Part shown: positions 9,001 to 17,118 of the stretch, piece after piece | How the letters are laid out: each line of letters begins with the position of its first letter | Numbering within the stretch: the stretch's first letter is position 1 | Origin: Clostridiales bacterium | GTDB taxonomy: Bacteria > Bacillota > Clostridia > Saccharofermentanales > Saccharofermentanaceae | NCBI GenBank assembly: GCA_017515465.1 | Contig: JAFWFV010000011.1 | Location: forward strand, 1-51,125 | Length of the DNA stretch: 51,125 nt | Direction of reading: 5' to 3' | Notes under the pieces: generated by a model | Databases searched by the model: none | What the model was told of the DNA's origin: nothing | What the model saw: the letters and a program-made list of their open reading frames with translations, nothing else | Translations under genes and position numbers: made by a program

Positions 9001-9052
9001 TCAGGTCTTTGTTGATACAACCGGAAATTATACATTCAGTACGATAGGATGA
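6041..9052 (+). CDS. Secreted repeat protein with Ig-like domains
   Basis: A 1003-residue exported protein. The ATG at 6041 is preferred because GGGGGA (6028-6033) precedes it and the product then starts with a signal peptide (basic MKTTSKK, hydrophobic core, A-A cleavage region near residue 34). The N-terminal 250 residues are rich in short beta-type repeats. Four or more units of about 80 residues follow, each with 'Y.GD.Y.P', 'TKPS.xGxYTVRxTV' and an aromatic or TFTI end (roughly 265-360 and 550-790), resembling bacterial Ig-like folds. No LPXTG or other wall anchor is visible at the C-terminus. It is probably a surface or matrix partner of the neighbouring sensor. No specific ligand can be named. 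Confidence 0.7.
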   Translation: MKTTSKKLISSMLCAALTVHIGMSLYVNDTSAAETGTGEIMVSTVGNGYHVTLFSNSSHANFDIESDGNSGWIIYNRNPREGAAEQQDIPAAQGFIDLTASGSVTVNINTSVDMSLLSMDSEYTYLNIKSGATLECSEMSGIGVVTIDGGTLKMSSFDSSGLYQAGASQGVLIYNNGVIEADTVDITDMYMLRNNSSSTYKAHTSFTKGEEDFEGTVIATSGSTYISSEGGSFTLQYGGLSKEIEGDVSGTVGDILFEDTTTTLNIPAEATTVYVGQDYDFTDYVTVEPEEYTGTPYIVYNDPRAADETAYADRRPSAPGNYRARAVAPEVEGYFGSMSESQDFTLSYLPLSEVDSDGEYATLGGTSNDYYVSDSLRVVPPAPFLIADDSGEYTDYLEFDSEDDLFNADGNVDDINISFKSMPDGAETEYYPIAELIPQIVNIVFDGEYPEIGNFFIDGVEASIEDSQITGESASFSVYDENLSKVFINDELVYERRDGDDPEQTFTIESVAGEAKEFSITAIDLADRSATESFTFYPNPVDPRLVVTVPDTILVDTDYEIGVDTNSDGTVGFSYATDSGLALESKPDDVGTYVVTVYVAATRLYNEARASKTFTISKPDATATISVADSYVGDRYEPVYETDSDGGVVIEYKVTGAPDNTYTTTKPSAKGSYTVRITVSETDSYKSTSATSTFTIMVRPVDVTVTISDQLVGTDFTPVVVTVSDGRANTVFEYKDVSAPDAAYTTTRPINSGNYVVRATVPETATYARAVDTAEFRISFLPAPATAYGMSGTPGENGYFTSDVELTAPQGYTISSGFRGEYGESIPYSDNLNVIYLKRDSDGALTAAIAVSNRPLIDKDTPVITDQSGTLATGSTLYVKDLTITASDDNLVSLTINGEKVDLTQGNKVVLSPGNGIMTFTIIAIDKAGNICTVEVTLMAEWLRDRVIPPDLLLPLNAGEGYNLNSGSWKVVTEDGDEDPTVYSGGNQVFVDTTGNYTFSTIG

Positions 9053-9055
9053 TCT

Positions 9056-10843
9056 ATGAGAAAAGGGATCCTTCTTGCCGCTGAGACTCTGATCGTAGGA
9101 ATGCTGGTATTCATTCTTACGATAACCAACCTGTTCAGCACACTGGACTACATTGCCCGCGATGAGCTCTATCAGACACCAAGAGGTATCAGGAGTGATA
9201 TCAAGATCATAGGGATCGACTCGAGGACTCTCGAGGAATACGGTCCTGTCCAGACCTGGTCACGAAATATCTATGCTGACCTACTGGATAAACTCAATGT
9301 TGATGAGAATACAAAGCCATATGTAATAGGTTTCGATATCTTCTTTTCGGGACATGTTGATGAGGGCGACGAGAGGTTTGCCGAGGCGGCTGGTAAGTTC
9401 GATAACGTTGTTGTGGTAAGTAAGCTCCTCTACAGCAAGAAGTGGGAGACAGACCAGAACGGCATAATGTATTATCCTGTTGAAGGCATTGTCCTCCCTT
9501 ATGAGAGCCTCCTCAACACAACTTCGATCGGATACAGCAACGTTGCCCAGGATTCAGACGGGATCGTAAGAAGGATCATTCCTGCTGAGACATATGATGG
9601 CAAGGAGTATCTGACATTCTCGAGAGTGATGTACAACATCTACTGTGATCAGACCGGAACCGTTCCAAATGACGTTCCGACTGACGCCACGGGAAGGACG
9701 CTTATCAACTACTCCGGAAATCCTGGAGACTACGAATACCTGTCATTGCTCGATGTCATGAACGGCACTATCGATCCGAGAGTGTTTTCTGACAGTATTG
9801 TCTTTGTTGGTGCTTACGATCCGGATATGCAGGATGTGTTTAACGTTCCTAATGGTCAGAGTGAGCAGATGTATGGAGTTGAGATCCATGCAAATATCTT
9901 CCAGTCCTACATGCAGGACAGATTTGCCATCAACGGCAACCCGTATATCCTCGCATTGATAACATCTGTTCTGGCAATGCTGATGCATGTTCTCTTCAGA
10001 AGGCTCAGGATCTGGCAGTCAGTGATCCTCCTTGTTGCATCCATCGGTGTTGAGATCGCTGTCCTCATATGGAATAACAACAACGGATTCTCTTACAGTG
10101 TGATCTATTTTCCCATAGTGATAACGCTGTCGTTCTTCTACTCGCTGGGGATCCACTATCTCATTGAGAGCCGCAAGAAGAAGAGAGTGCTCAATGCTTT
10201 CCAGAAGTATGTTGCTCCGCAGATCGTAGAGGAGATCGCAAAGAAAGGTGATTTCGAGATCAAGCTCGGCGGAGAGAACAGAGATATCGCAGTCCTCTTC
10301 GTTGATATCAGAGGTTTCACGACGATGTCTGAGGCATTGGAGCCTGAGCAGGTCGTAGAGATCTTAAATGAGTACTTAAGCCTTACCACCAAGTCCATCT
10401 TCGACAACAGCGGCACGCTTGACAAGTTCGTAGGCGATGCTACTATGGCCGTCTTTAATTCGCCATTCGATCTTGAAGACTATGAATACAAAGCTGTATG
10501 TGCTGCCATGGATATCGTCAAGGGCGGCGAAGCTATTGAGGATAAGTTCCTGAAGAGATTCGGAAGGAGCGTCGGTTTCGGTGTCGGCGTAAACGTGGGA
10601 CCTGCAGTCGTAGGTAACGTCGGATGTGAGTTCAGGATGGACTTCACGGCGATCGGTGATACCGTCAATACGGCTGCCAGACTCGAGGCAAATGCCAAGA
10701 AGGGACAGGTCCTCATCAGTGATGTTCTCTATGAGAGGCTCAAAGACAGGATCGAGGTTGCCGAGGTCGGTGAGATCCCTCTGAAGGGAAAGACTAAGGG
10801 CGTATTCGTTTACGAAGTAAAGAAGATAATCGGAAGAGAATAA
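9056..10843 (+). CDS. CHASE2-domain adenylate/guanylate cyclase (class III)
   Basis: A 595-residue sensor cyclase. An N-terminal membrane segment (about 7-27) is followed by an extracellular CHASE2 domain (about 30-290, with KIIGIDSRTLEEYGP and VIGFDIFF), three membrane segments (about 295-370) and a cytoplasmic class III cyclase domain (about 405-590). Catalytic residues are present: metal-binding Asp417 (FVDIRGFT) and Asp461 (DKFVGDA), base-recognising Lys457 with Thr531 (FTAIGD), and transition-state Asn538 and Arg542. The Lys/Thr pair is typical of class IIIb adenylate cyclases, so cAMP is the likely product. It starts 3 bases after the surface-protein stop, so it is co-transcribed. Confidence 0.9.
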   Translation: MRKGILLAAETLIVGMLVFILTITNLFSTLDYIARDELYQTPRGIRSDIKIIGIDSRTLEEYGPVQTWSRNIYADLLDKLNVDENTKPYVIGFDIFFSGHVDEGDERFAEAAGKFDNVVVVSKLLYSKKWETDQNGIMYYPVEGIVLPYESLLNTTSIGYSNVAQDSDGIVRRIIPAETYDGKEYLTFSRVMYNIYCDQTGTVPNDVPTDATGRTLINYSGNPGDYEYLSLLDVMNGTIDPRVFSDSIVFVGAYDPDMQDVFNVPNGQSEQMYGVEIHANIFQSYMQDRFAINGNPYILALITSVLAMLMHVLFRRLRIWQSVILLVASIGVEIAVLIWNNNNGFSYSVIYFPIVITLSFFYSLGIHYLIESRKKKRVLNAFQKYVAPQIVEEIAKKGDFEIKLGGENRDIAVLFVDIRGFTTMSEALEPEQVVEILNEYLSLTTKSIFDNSGTLDKFVGDATMAVFNSPFDLEDYEYKAVCAAMDIVKGGEAIEDKFLKRFGRSVGFGVGVNVGPAVVGNVGCEFRMDFTAIGDTVNTAARLEANAKKGQVLISDVLYERLKDRIEVAEVGEIPLKGKTKGVFVYEVKKIIGRE

Positions 10844-10846
10844 GGT

Positions 10847-11701
10847 ATGGCTTTTATAGCAATGTTCTTTGCAACGATATTTCTCGTTGTAGTCCTGGTG
10901 GGACTGGGGATCCTGCTGATCGGCATAGCTCTGGATATCATCTGGGGCGTTATGAAGCACAAACAGAAAAAGGTCCATGCCGTTCATAAGGTATTTGCGG
11001 TCCTGCTGACCATAATCGGCGCAATAGCCGGCATCGGACCGTTGGCGGCCATCGGGATAATGAAGGTTACGGACGATATAAAAGAACGGGCTGAGATATC
11101 AGACATGCCTGAAGAGAACTTCGTGTATGTAGACAATTTCAGTGATATATATGACGGATTTGATTATCACGGGGCTCATTATGTGGAGTTGGATGATTAT
11201 GATATCTATCCCCAGAGATCACACGAGAATTTCAAGGAGGAGCCTGTAGGAGCCGTCATAGAAGATAGCGGGGACCACAGGCTGATCTACAGCGTGGAAA
11301 ACCTGTTGGGTCTTGAGATCCTCGACATTGAATACTCTAAAGTCTTCGTTGATGAATCCAAGGTTGATGAGATCGTAGATTATTATTCGAACAAAGCCCA
11401 GTATTATTGTCAGGTCAACAGGAGCGACAAGGATTTTTCCTTTGATGTGGAAGATATCGATTCCGGCAGGGTCAGAGAGATAAGATCACTGGTGAGGGAA
11501 CAGGGGATGGCATATCTGCCTGACGGGCTTGAATACTCGGACAGCGACGGATATATGCTGTTTTATTCCATTGACGATATGGTCTGTGAGGACTTCACGT
11601 GGTGGGAGACTGACGACGGACTCCTGCTGGCCAGCGGGGCACGCTATCTGTATCTCGATGACGGGGATGCAGGATTCATCCGGTCAATAGTTGATAAGTA
11701 A
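10847..11701 (+). CDS. Membrane protein of unknown function
   Basis: A 284-residue protein with two hydrophobic segments (about 5-34 and 45-68), followed by a roughly 210-residue acidic soluble region rich in Asp, Glu and Tyr. I do not recognise a family. It starts 3 bases after the cyclase stop. Only AAGG sits close to the ATG, so translation is probably coupled to the cyclase. An alternative ATG lies at 10862. Its position in the operon suggests an accessory role in the same signalling system, but nothing in the protein itself shows this. Confidence 0.7.
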   Translation: MAFIAMFFATIFLVVVLVGLGILLIGIALDIIWGVMKHKQKKVHAVHKVFAVLLTIIGAIAGIGPLAAIGIMKVTDDIKERAEISDMPEENFVYVDNFSDIYDGFDYHGAHYVELDDYDIYPQRSHENFKEEPVGAVIEDSGDHRLIYSVENLLGLEILDIEYSKVFVDESKVDEIVDYYSNKAQYYCQVNRSDKDFSFDVEDIDSGRVREIRSLVREQGMAYLPDGLEYSDSDGYMLFYSIDDMVCEDFTWWETDDGLLLASGARYLYLDDGDAGFIRSIVDK

Positions 11702-11728
11702 TATGATCCAAATAAGGAGGAATGAAAC

Positions 11729-12184
11729 ATGAATTCAAACAAAACTACTATACTGGCGATCATCGCGACCGTAATAAGCATAACAGCTGCCGGGCTTTCC
11801 ATCTGCAGTATGCTACAGAAGAATAGCGATCCTGCGGCAGCGGCAGAAACACAGGAACAGGATATTCAGTATGTTCTCTATCTGGGTACGAACGATAAAG
11901 ATACAAATGAACCTGTCTTTGATCCTGACGAGGCAAAGGAACATCTCGATGCTGTCCTGACAAAGCATTTTGAAGGCTTTACCATCCAGGAAGCCAGGGG
12001 CGGCTGGACAAATGAGGACGGAACGGTATGTCACGAATATACCCTGATCATACATCTGTCAGACACTACGATGGACAAGATCCACGCCGCATGCGACGAT
12101 CTGATCAGAGAATACAACCAGAGTTCGATACTCATACAGCAGAACTCCAGCATTACCGAGTTCTACGACGGATCTGCTACATAA
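11729..12184 (+). CDS. Membrane-anchored DUF3574-like protein
   Basis: A 151-residue protein with one N-terminal membrane or signal segment (about 7-28). The soluble domain resembles DUF3574: a starting 'YVLYLGTND' strand, 'F.GFTIQEARGGWTNEDG' in the middle and 'EYTLIIHL...I..ACDDLIREYNQSSILI' near the end. The function of DUF3574 is unknown. AAGGAGGAA upstream is a strong ribosome binding site. It is the last gene of the run starting at 5115. Confidence 0.7.
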   Translation: MNSNKTTILAIIATVISITAAGLSICSMLQKNSDPAAAAETQEQDIQYVLYLGTNDKDTNEPVFDPDEAKEHLDAVLTKHFEGFTIQEARGGWTNEDGTVCHEYTLIIHLSDTTMDKIHAACDDLIREYNQSSILIQQNSSITEFYDGSAT

Positions 12185-12197
12185 TACTATATAAATC

Positions 12198-12206
12198 TGA
12201 TACAAT
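12198..12206 (+). promoter_or_regulatory. Extended -10 placed for a leaderless start
   Basis: TGATACAAT (12198-12206) ends 7 bases before the ATG at 12214. Transcription would begin at or one base before the start codon. No Shine-Dalgarno sequence precedes the ATG. Confidence 0.55.
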
Positions 12207-12213
12207 ATCTCAC

Positions 12214-13251
12214 ATGGATACGAAAAAGAAGGTTTTCTGGTCTTTGTTTTCCATCCTGCTCGCAGGATTAACGATATGGGCAGTGTTCAGTCAGAGTGAA
12301 GGCATATCTGTTTCTGAACTTATAGAAAGTGCAAAGGCAGGCGATAAGAAGTGGCTTATCTGCGCAGTTATCTGCGTACTTCTGTACATTTGGCTCGAAG
12401 GCGTTGCGCTCTGCTCGATACTCAAGGGTGCAGGCTATAAGAGAAACCATTTCAAAGGGTTGCTTTACAGTACCTCTGATATCTATTTTTCTGCGATCAC
12501 GCCTTCTGCCACAGGAGGACAGCCCGCTTCTGCATACTTCATGATCGCCGACGGTATCCCTGCGGGTGTTGCAACGGCATCGCTGATACTGAATCTCATG
12601 ATGTACACCATATCGATCGTCGTTCTGGGAATCATATCCGTCTTTATCAACTACCGTTTATTCTTTGATTTCAGGCCTTTATCCAAATTCCTCATCATCG
12701 CAGGATTCATTATCCTAACGTTGTTCTCACTGTTCTTCCTTTCATTTCTCAGAAGGGGAGACAAGGCCTTTGACGTCGTAACCAGATTCGTCAGGTTCCT
12801 GCACAGAAAGCACATCATCCACAGGCTGGAACCCAGGCTGGAGAAGATCGAGAAGACAAGGATCGAATATACTGAGTGTTCGGAGATCATATCCGGCAAG
12901 AAATCCACACTGTTCAAGGCTTTTATCTGGAATTTCCTGCAGAGAACGTCACAGATTGCGATCCCCATGTTCATCTATCTGATGCTGGGAGGGCAGGTGC
13001 AGAAGGCAGTATCGATCTTTGCTGCACAGTGCCTCATTACCATCGGATTTAACTGCGTACCCGTCCCCGGTGCGATGGGGATTGCAGACTATCTCATGGT
13101 CGACGGGTTTTCGAGCATCGTCGGCAGAGAGCAAGCCTTTACCATAGATATGATGAGCAGAGGATTGTCATTTTATATCTGTGTTGCTTTGAGTGGAATA
13201 ATTACGCTCCTTGGGTATATAATCATACGTAGGAGGAGAGCGAATAAGTGA
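12214..13251 (+). CDS. Flippase-like membrane protein (LPG synthase TM / UPF0104 family)
   Basis: A 345-residue polytopic protein of the family that includes the flippase half of MprF and AglD-like proteins. Characteristic are ITPSATGGQPASAYFM (about residues 94-109) and PVPGAMGIADYLMVD (about 282-296), which match the paired glycine/proline loops of the family. It likely moves a lipid across the membrane. The lipid is not evident, but pssA and psd follow directly. The ATG at 12214 is chosen over an upstream in-frame start because a -10 element sits just before it. Its stop overlaps the pssA GTG start. Confidence 0.8.
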   Translation: MDTKKKVFWSLFSILLAGLTIWAVFSQSEGISVSELIESAKAGDKKWLICAVICVLLYIWLEGVALCSILKGAGYKRNHFKGLLYSTSDIYFSAITPSATGGQPASAYFMIADGIPAGVATASLILNLMMYTISIVVLGIISVFINYRLFFDFRPLSKFLIIAGFIILTLFSLFFLSFLRRGDKAFDVVTRFVRFLHRKHIIHRLEPRLEKIEKTRIEYTECSEIISGKKSTLFKAFIWNFLQRTSQIAIPMFIYLMLGGQVQKAVSIFAAQCLITIGFNCVPVPGAMGIADYLMVDGFSSIVGREQAFTIDMMSRGLSFYICVALSGIITLLGYIIIRRRRANK

Positions 13252-13946
13252 TAGGGATCTACGATTATACTGTTATTCTCACATACCTTTCCATGATATC
13301 GGGATGTACAGGCATCATAATATCCATGTCCGGAGTTGGGCATCCGTATGTGGGTGCGCTGTTCCTCATGGTCTCTGGTCTTTGCGATGCATTTGACGGA
13401 CGTGTTGCCAGGAGCAAGAAGAACAGGACGCAGCTGGAAAAGAATTTCGGTGTCCAGATAGATTCCATGTCAGATCTCATTGCTTTCGGAGTGCTCCCTG
13501 CAGCGATCGGCATTGCCATGCTCAGATCCAGCCCGATCTTCACCGACAGGCCTTACTGGGTTACTGAGCAGAGGTATGAATGGTATCCCATCCTTCTGGC
13601 GGCCATAGGAGTCTTCTACGTTCTGGCAGGACTCATCAGACTGGCTTATTTCAATGCGACAGAGGATATCAGAAATAAGGAAGCTGAGGAGAAGGGCAGC
13701 CAGTACTTTACCGGTCTTCCCATCACCACCGCTTCACTGGTATTCCCTCTGATCCTGATCATTCATTATTTCGTGCGTTTTGATTTTTCGATAGTATATT
13801 TTGTCATGATGTTCATATTGGCAGTCCTTTTCCTTGGCGGATTTAAGATCAAGAAGCCGGGCAAGGCCGGAATCCTTGCCCAGGTAGCCATAGGCGCGAT
13901 TGAATTCATCATGATAGTTGGGATCCTGCTGGCTAACTTTATATGA
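13248..13946 (+). CDS. pssA: CDP-diacylglycerol--serine O-phosphatidyltransferase
   Basis: A 232-residue membrane enzyme making phosphatidylserine from CDP-diacylglycerol and serine. The CDP-alcohol phosphotransferase motif is visible as CDAFDGRVARSKK followed by GVQIDSMSDLIAFG, giving the D-x2-DG-x2-AR...G-x3-D-x3-D arrangement; the last Asp residues bind metal and catalyse. The GTG start overlaps the previous stop (GTGA) and is preceded by AGGAGGAGAG. Its stop in turn overlaps psd, so flippase, pssA and psd are coupled. Phosphatidylserine as product is supported mainly by the adjacent decarboxylase. Confidence 0.9.
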   Translation: MIGIYDYTVILTYLSMISGCTGIIISMSGVGHPYVGALFLMVSGLCDAFDGRVARSKKNRTQLEKNFGVQIDSMSDLIAFGVLPAAIGIAMLRSSPIFTDRPYWVTEQRYEWYPILLAAIGVFYVLAGLIRLAYFNATEDIRNKEAEEKGSQYFTGLPITTASLVFPLILIIHYFVRFDFSIVYFVMMFILAVLFLGGFKIKKPGKAGILAQVAIGAIEFIMIVGILLANFI

Positions 13947-14758
13947 ATCTACTGGAATTCCTGTATAACACGTCATTTGGAAGGATACTTCTCAAGCCTG
14001 TTGTAAACAGAAGATCTTCCGCTATCTGCGGTGCGTTTCTGGATACCAGGATGTCCAAGATCTTCATCAGGAATTTCGTTCGCAAGAACAACATCATAGA
14101 AGACGATTATATCCTCGATGACATCAACAGCTTTAACGACTATTTCTGCCGCAGGATCAAGGATGGTCTGAGAGTATTTGACATGGATCCAGATTCCCTT
14201 ACGGCGCCCTGTGACGGGCTTTTGACAGTGTACCCTGTAACATCCGGAACGGTGGTTCCCGTAAAGCAGAGCGAGTACACCATGGCAGATCTTCTGGAGG
14301 ACAAAGATCTGGCAGATCAGTTTAATGGCGGCCTGTGCCTGGTCTACAGGCTCTGCGTCGATCATTACCACAGATACTGCTACACGGATACAGGCCACAA
14401 GGGCGTGAACATGTTTATTCCCGGCGTGCTTAACACTGTACGTCCCGTTGCCCTTGCTTCCACTCCTGTATTCGTCCGCAACTGCAGGGAATACTGCGTG
14501 ATCGATTCTGATAATTTCGGCAGGATGGTCCAGATGGAAGTCGGCGCCCTTGTGGTAGGCAGGATAGTCAACGACGAAAAGGGTGAAGCAGACGTTGTCA
14601 GAGGCAGGGAAAAGGGCCATTTCGAGTGCGGAGGCTCCACGATCATAGTTCTCGTTCAGAAGGATTCCGTCAGGATCAGAGATGATATTTACGATTCTTC
14701 ACTGGAGGGTTTGGAATTCCCTGTTAAACAGGGAGAAGCTGTCGGAAGGAGACTGTAA
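13943..14758 (+). CDS. psd: Phosphatidylserine decarboxylase proenzyme
   Basis: A 271-residue protein that would convert phosphatidylserine to phosphatidylethanolamine. Visible motifs are VDHYHRYCYTDTG (histidines near residue 135) and FECGGSTIIVLV (about 228-239), where self-cleavage between Gly and Ser generates the pyruvoyl cofactor. The ATG overlaps the pssA stop (ATGA), and its own TAA overlaps the next ATG. The length agrees with bacterial Psd. Together with pssA this provides a complete route to phosphatidylethanolamine. Confidence 0.92.
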   Translation: MNLLEFLYNTSFGRILLKPVVNRRSSAICGAFLDTRMSKIFIRNFVRKNNIIEDDYILDDINSFNDYFCRRIKDGLRVFDMDPDSLTAPCDGLLTVYPVTSGTVVPVKQSEYTMADLLEDKDLADQFNGGLCLVYRLCVDHYHRYCYTDTGHKGVNMFIPGVLNTVRPVALASTPVFVRNCREYCVIDSDNFGRMVQMEVGALVVGRIVNDEKGEADVVRGREKGHFECGGSTIIVLVQKDSVRIRDDIYDSSLEGLEFPVKQGEAVGRRL

Positions 14759-15837
14759 TGCTCTGGATACTCTTTCTGGGATTCATGTTCATAGGCGGCA
14801 TTGCCGCCATCATCTATCTGGTCACCAGATTCCACAAGTTCTCATTCATCAAGAACATTCCCAACAAGGCCGTATCGTGGATTGTGGCGGTCATTCCGGT
14901 CCTGCTGATGATCTGCGTGGCATTCTACGATATCTACATGATGATCGTCATCATGCTCCACTGTGCGTTGTTCTTTATACTGACTGATATCGGAGCACTC
15001 ATATACCGCAAGGCAAAAAAGAAAGAACCTGCCGGCAGATACTATAGCGGGGTTATCGCTCTCGTATTGACAGCCTTGGCCATGTCCGGTGCATGGTTCT
15101 GCGCCTATCACGTATTCCGCAGCCATTATGAATTCGAGACTCCAAAACAGTCAGGAGATATCAGGATCGCCTTTATTGCGGATTCCCATCTTGGAGTTAC
15201 ACTCGATGGAGACAGGTTCGGGGAGCAGATGCAGAGGATCGATGCTGAAGGCTGTGATGCCTTCATAATAGACGGGGATTTTGTTGATGATGATTCATCC
15301 CGTGAGGACATGGAGACGGCATGCTCATATCTCGGAAGGATGAAGACACCCGTATATTATGTATATGGTAACCATGACAGAGGTTATTACGATCACCGTG
15401 ATTTCAACGGGGATGACCTGGTCAGATGCCTGGAAGCCAACGGCGTTACGATACTTCAGGATGAGGCGGAATTGATAGAAGACAGATTCTACATCGTGGG
15501 CAGAGAGGACAGATCGCGCGACAGACTGCCCATATCCGAACTCACAAAGGATCTGGACAAGTCTTTATACATTATCAGCTGCGATCACCAGCCCTGTGAA
15601 TTCGATGAGGAGCATGAAGCAGGTGCTGACCTGGTATTATCAGGGCATACACACGGCGGCCATGTGTGGCCATCCGGTTATTTCGGAGTATGGTTTGGTG
15701 TAAACGACGGACTCTGGGGGCTTTATACCCGAGGAGATACCAACTGCATAGTAACGTCCGGCATTTCGGGCTGGGCAATACCATTTAAGACCGGAACTTT
15801 CTCCGAGTATGTTATAATCGATATCCATGGAACGTAA
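14758..15837 (+). CDS. Membrane-anchored metallophosphoesterase
   Basis: A 359-residue protein with several N-terminal membrane segments (within residues 1-120) and a C-terminal calcineurin-like phosphoesterase domain. The metal-binding blocks are ADSHLG, DGDFVDDD, YGNHDRG, a central SCDHQP histidine and SGHTHGGHVWP. The family includes YkuE/LpxH-like enzymes that hydrolyse phospho-ester bonds in lipids or nucleotides; the substrate is unknown. The ATG overlaps the psd stop (TAATG). Its 3' end overlaps the next gene by 11 bases and contains that gene's -10 element. Confidence 0.85.
   Translation: MLWILFLGFMFIGGIAAIIYLVTRFHKFSFIKNIPNKAVSWIVAVIPVLLMICVAFYDIYMMIVIMLHCALFFILTDIGALIYRKAKKKEPAGRYYSGVIALVLTALAMSGAWFCAYHVFRSHYEFETPKQSGDIRIAFIADSHLGVTLDGDRFGEQMQRIDAEGCDAFIIDGDFVDDDSSREDMETACSYLGRMKTPVYYVYGNHDRGYYDHRDFNGDDLVRCLEANGVTILQDEAELIEDRFYIVGREDRSRDRLPISELTKDLDKSLYIISCDHQPCEFDEEHEAGADLVLSGHTHGGHVWPSGYFGVWFGVNDGLWGLYTRGDTNCIVTSGISGWAIPFKTGTFSEYVIIDIHGT
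15810..15818 (+). promoter_or_regulatory. Consensus extended -10 inside the preceding gene, leaderless spacing
   Basis: TGTTATAAT (15810-15818) is followed by 8 bases and then the ATG at 15827. The predicted transcript would start at or within two bases of the start codon, and there is no Shine-Dalgarno sequence. The element lies within the last codons of the metallophosphoesterase gene. Confidence 0.6.
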
Positions 15838-16498
15838 AAAGAACATATTCACCAGATTTCTGCCCTTTTACGGGTGGATGAGCGTAATAATCATGTTTGC
15901 GGTAAACAATATCGCATTTCAGGCAACCCGTCTCGTAAATAAGGGGTGGCATCATTATGATTTCTCCACGCCGCTGGACGACAGGATCCCCCTCGTAACC
16001 TGGTTCGTAATAATATATGTCATTCTCGCATATGCACAGTGGATATACGGTTTCTACCTGGCGGCCAGGGAAAGAAAACCCATATGCTATGAGGTTTACG
16101 GAGCAGAGATCACTGCCAAGGTCATCTGCCTGATATGCTTCCTGGTAATACCGACTACAATGGTACGCCACGACCTGACTGCAACGGATTTCCTGAGCAG
16201 ATGGGTACAGTCAGTCTATGATATAGATGCGGCAGATAACCTGTTCCCGTCCATCCACTGTCTGGAGAGCTATGTGCTGACCAGAGGAGCCTTTAAGATG
16301 GAGAGATGCCCCGCCTGGTACAAGTGGGGATCGATCCCCGTAACCATCCTGGTATTCCTGTCCACGCTGTTCATGAGGCAGCACGTAATAGCTGATGTCA
16401 TATCTGCCGTAGCAGCCGTCGAGATCGGATTCCTGGTCATGGGATTGTGGAAGAGATACCGCAAAAATAACACCAGATCGGCATTTTATTCCAATTAA
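15827..16498 (+). CDS. PAP2-like membrane phosphatase (incomplete motif set)
   Basis: A 223-residue polytopic protein. The second and third PAP2 motifs can be seen as FPSIHCLES (normally PSGH; His kept) and MRQHVIADVISAV (R-x-x-H-x-x-x-D pattern). The first motif, K-x6-RP, is not apparent. Such proteins include lipid phosphatases and inositol-phosphotransferase-like enzymes, so dephosphorylation of a lipid phosphate is only a guess. It closes the phospholipid block and has its own -10 element within the previous gene. Confidence 0.65.
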   Translation: MERKKNIFTRFLPFYGWMSVIIMFAVNNIAFQATRLVNKGWHHYDFSTPLDDRIPLVTWFVIIYVILAYAQWIYGFYLAARERKPICYEVYGAEITAKVICLICFLVIPTTMVRHDLTATDFLSRWVQSVYDIDAADNLFPSIHCLESYVLTRGAFKMERCPAWYKWGSIPVTILVFLSTLFMRQHVIADVISAVAAVEIGFLVMGLWKRYRKNNTRSAFYSN

Positions 16499-16542
16499 CA
16501 CTGTTACAACACCATATTTCATCGGAATTACCTAATAACCTA

Positions 16543-16571
16543 TTGACATGGTAGGCAATAAGGATTATTAT
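16543..16571 (+). promoter_or_regulatory. Consensus promoter with leaderless spacing before the ECF S-component gene
   Basis: TTGACA (16543-16548), a 17-base spacer and TATTAT (16566-16571) form a near-ideal sigma-A promoter. The ATG at 16579 comes 7 bases after the -10, so the mRNA would start at the initiation codon. CCTATTG (16540-16546) and CAATAAGG (16557-16564) form an imperfect inverted repeat around the -35, a possible operator. Confidence 0.65.
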
Positions 16572-16578
16572 GCTGTCC

Positions 16579-17103
16579 ATGACAAACAGAAAAACACAGA
16601 TCAGGCAGATAGCATCTGCAGGTATACTTACCGCCCTAGTCTTTATCGCAACATTCGTGATCAAGATACCCATCCCTGCAACAGAGGGATATGTAAATCT
16701 CGGTGATGCGGTGATACTGATCAGTTCTTTTATCCTGGGACCGTTTGCCGCGATACCTGCTGCCATAGGATCTGCACTGTGTGATCTGATCTCCGGATAT
16801 GGTCAATATGTTATCCCTACATTTGTGATCAAGGGAGCGATGGGTCTCGTGGCCGGACTTTTCTTCAGGGCAGCAAGGGACGGAAAGGTCTCATTTCCCC
16901 GCAGACTTTCTGCTTTTGTACTGGCTGAGCTCATAATGGCCGGCGGATATTTCCTTTTCGAGTCCATGCCTTTTATGTATGGCATGAGCGTTGCGGTCCT
17001 GTCCGTGCCCTTTAATCTTCTTCAGGGTCTTGCAGGAATTATCCTTGCACTTCCCGTCTCCTATGTTAGAATTCTCTCGTCTGAAAGATTTAAGAACAAA
17101 TAA
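16579..17103 (+). CDS. ECF transporter S component, possibly for vitamin B6 or a related vitamin
   Basis: A 174-residue, six-helix membrane protein beginning MTNRKTQIRQIASAGILTAL, with FVIKIPIPATEGYVNLGDAV, a layout typical of ECF substrate-binding S components. It would work with a shared EcfA/EcfT energising module that is not in this window. The following gene is a pyridoxamine-kinase relative, which points to B6 or hydroxymethylpyrimidine uptake; this is inference from context. The ATG at 16579 is preferred to an in-frame ATG at 16570 because the latter lies within the -10 hexamer. Confidence 0.8.
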   Translation: MTNRKTQIRQIASAGILTALVFIATFVIKIPIPATEGYVNLGDAVILISSFILGPFAAIPAAIGSALCDLISGYGQYVIPTFVIKGAMGLVAGLFFRAARDGKVSFPRRLSAFVLAELIMAGGYFLFESMPFMYGMSVAVLSVPFNLLQGLAGIILALPVSYVRILSSERFKNK

Positions 17104-17118
17104 GAGGTTTTCTATCTG

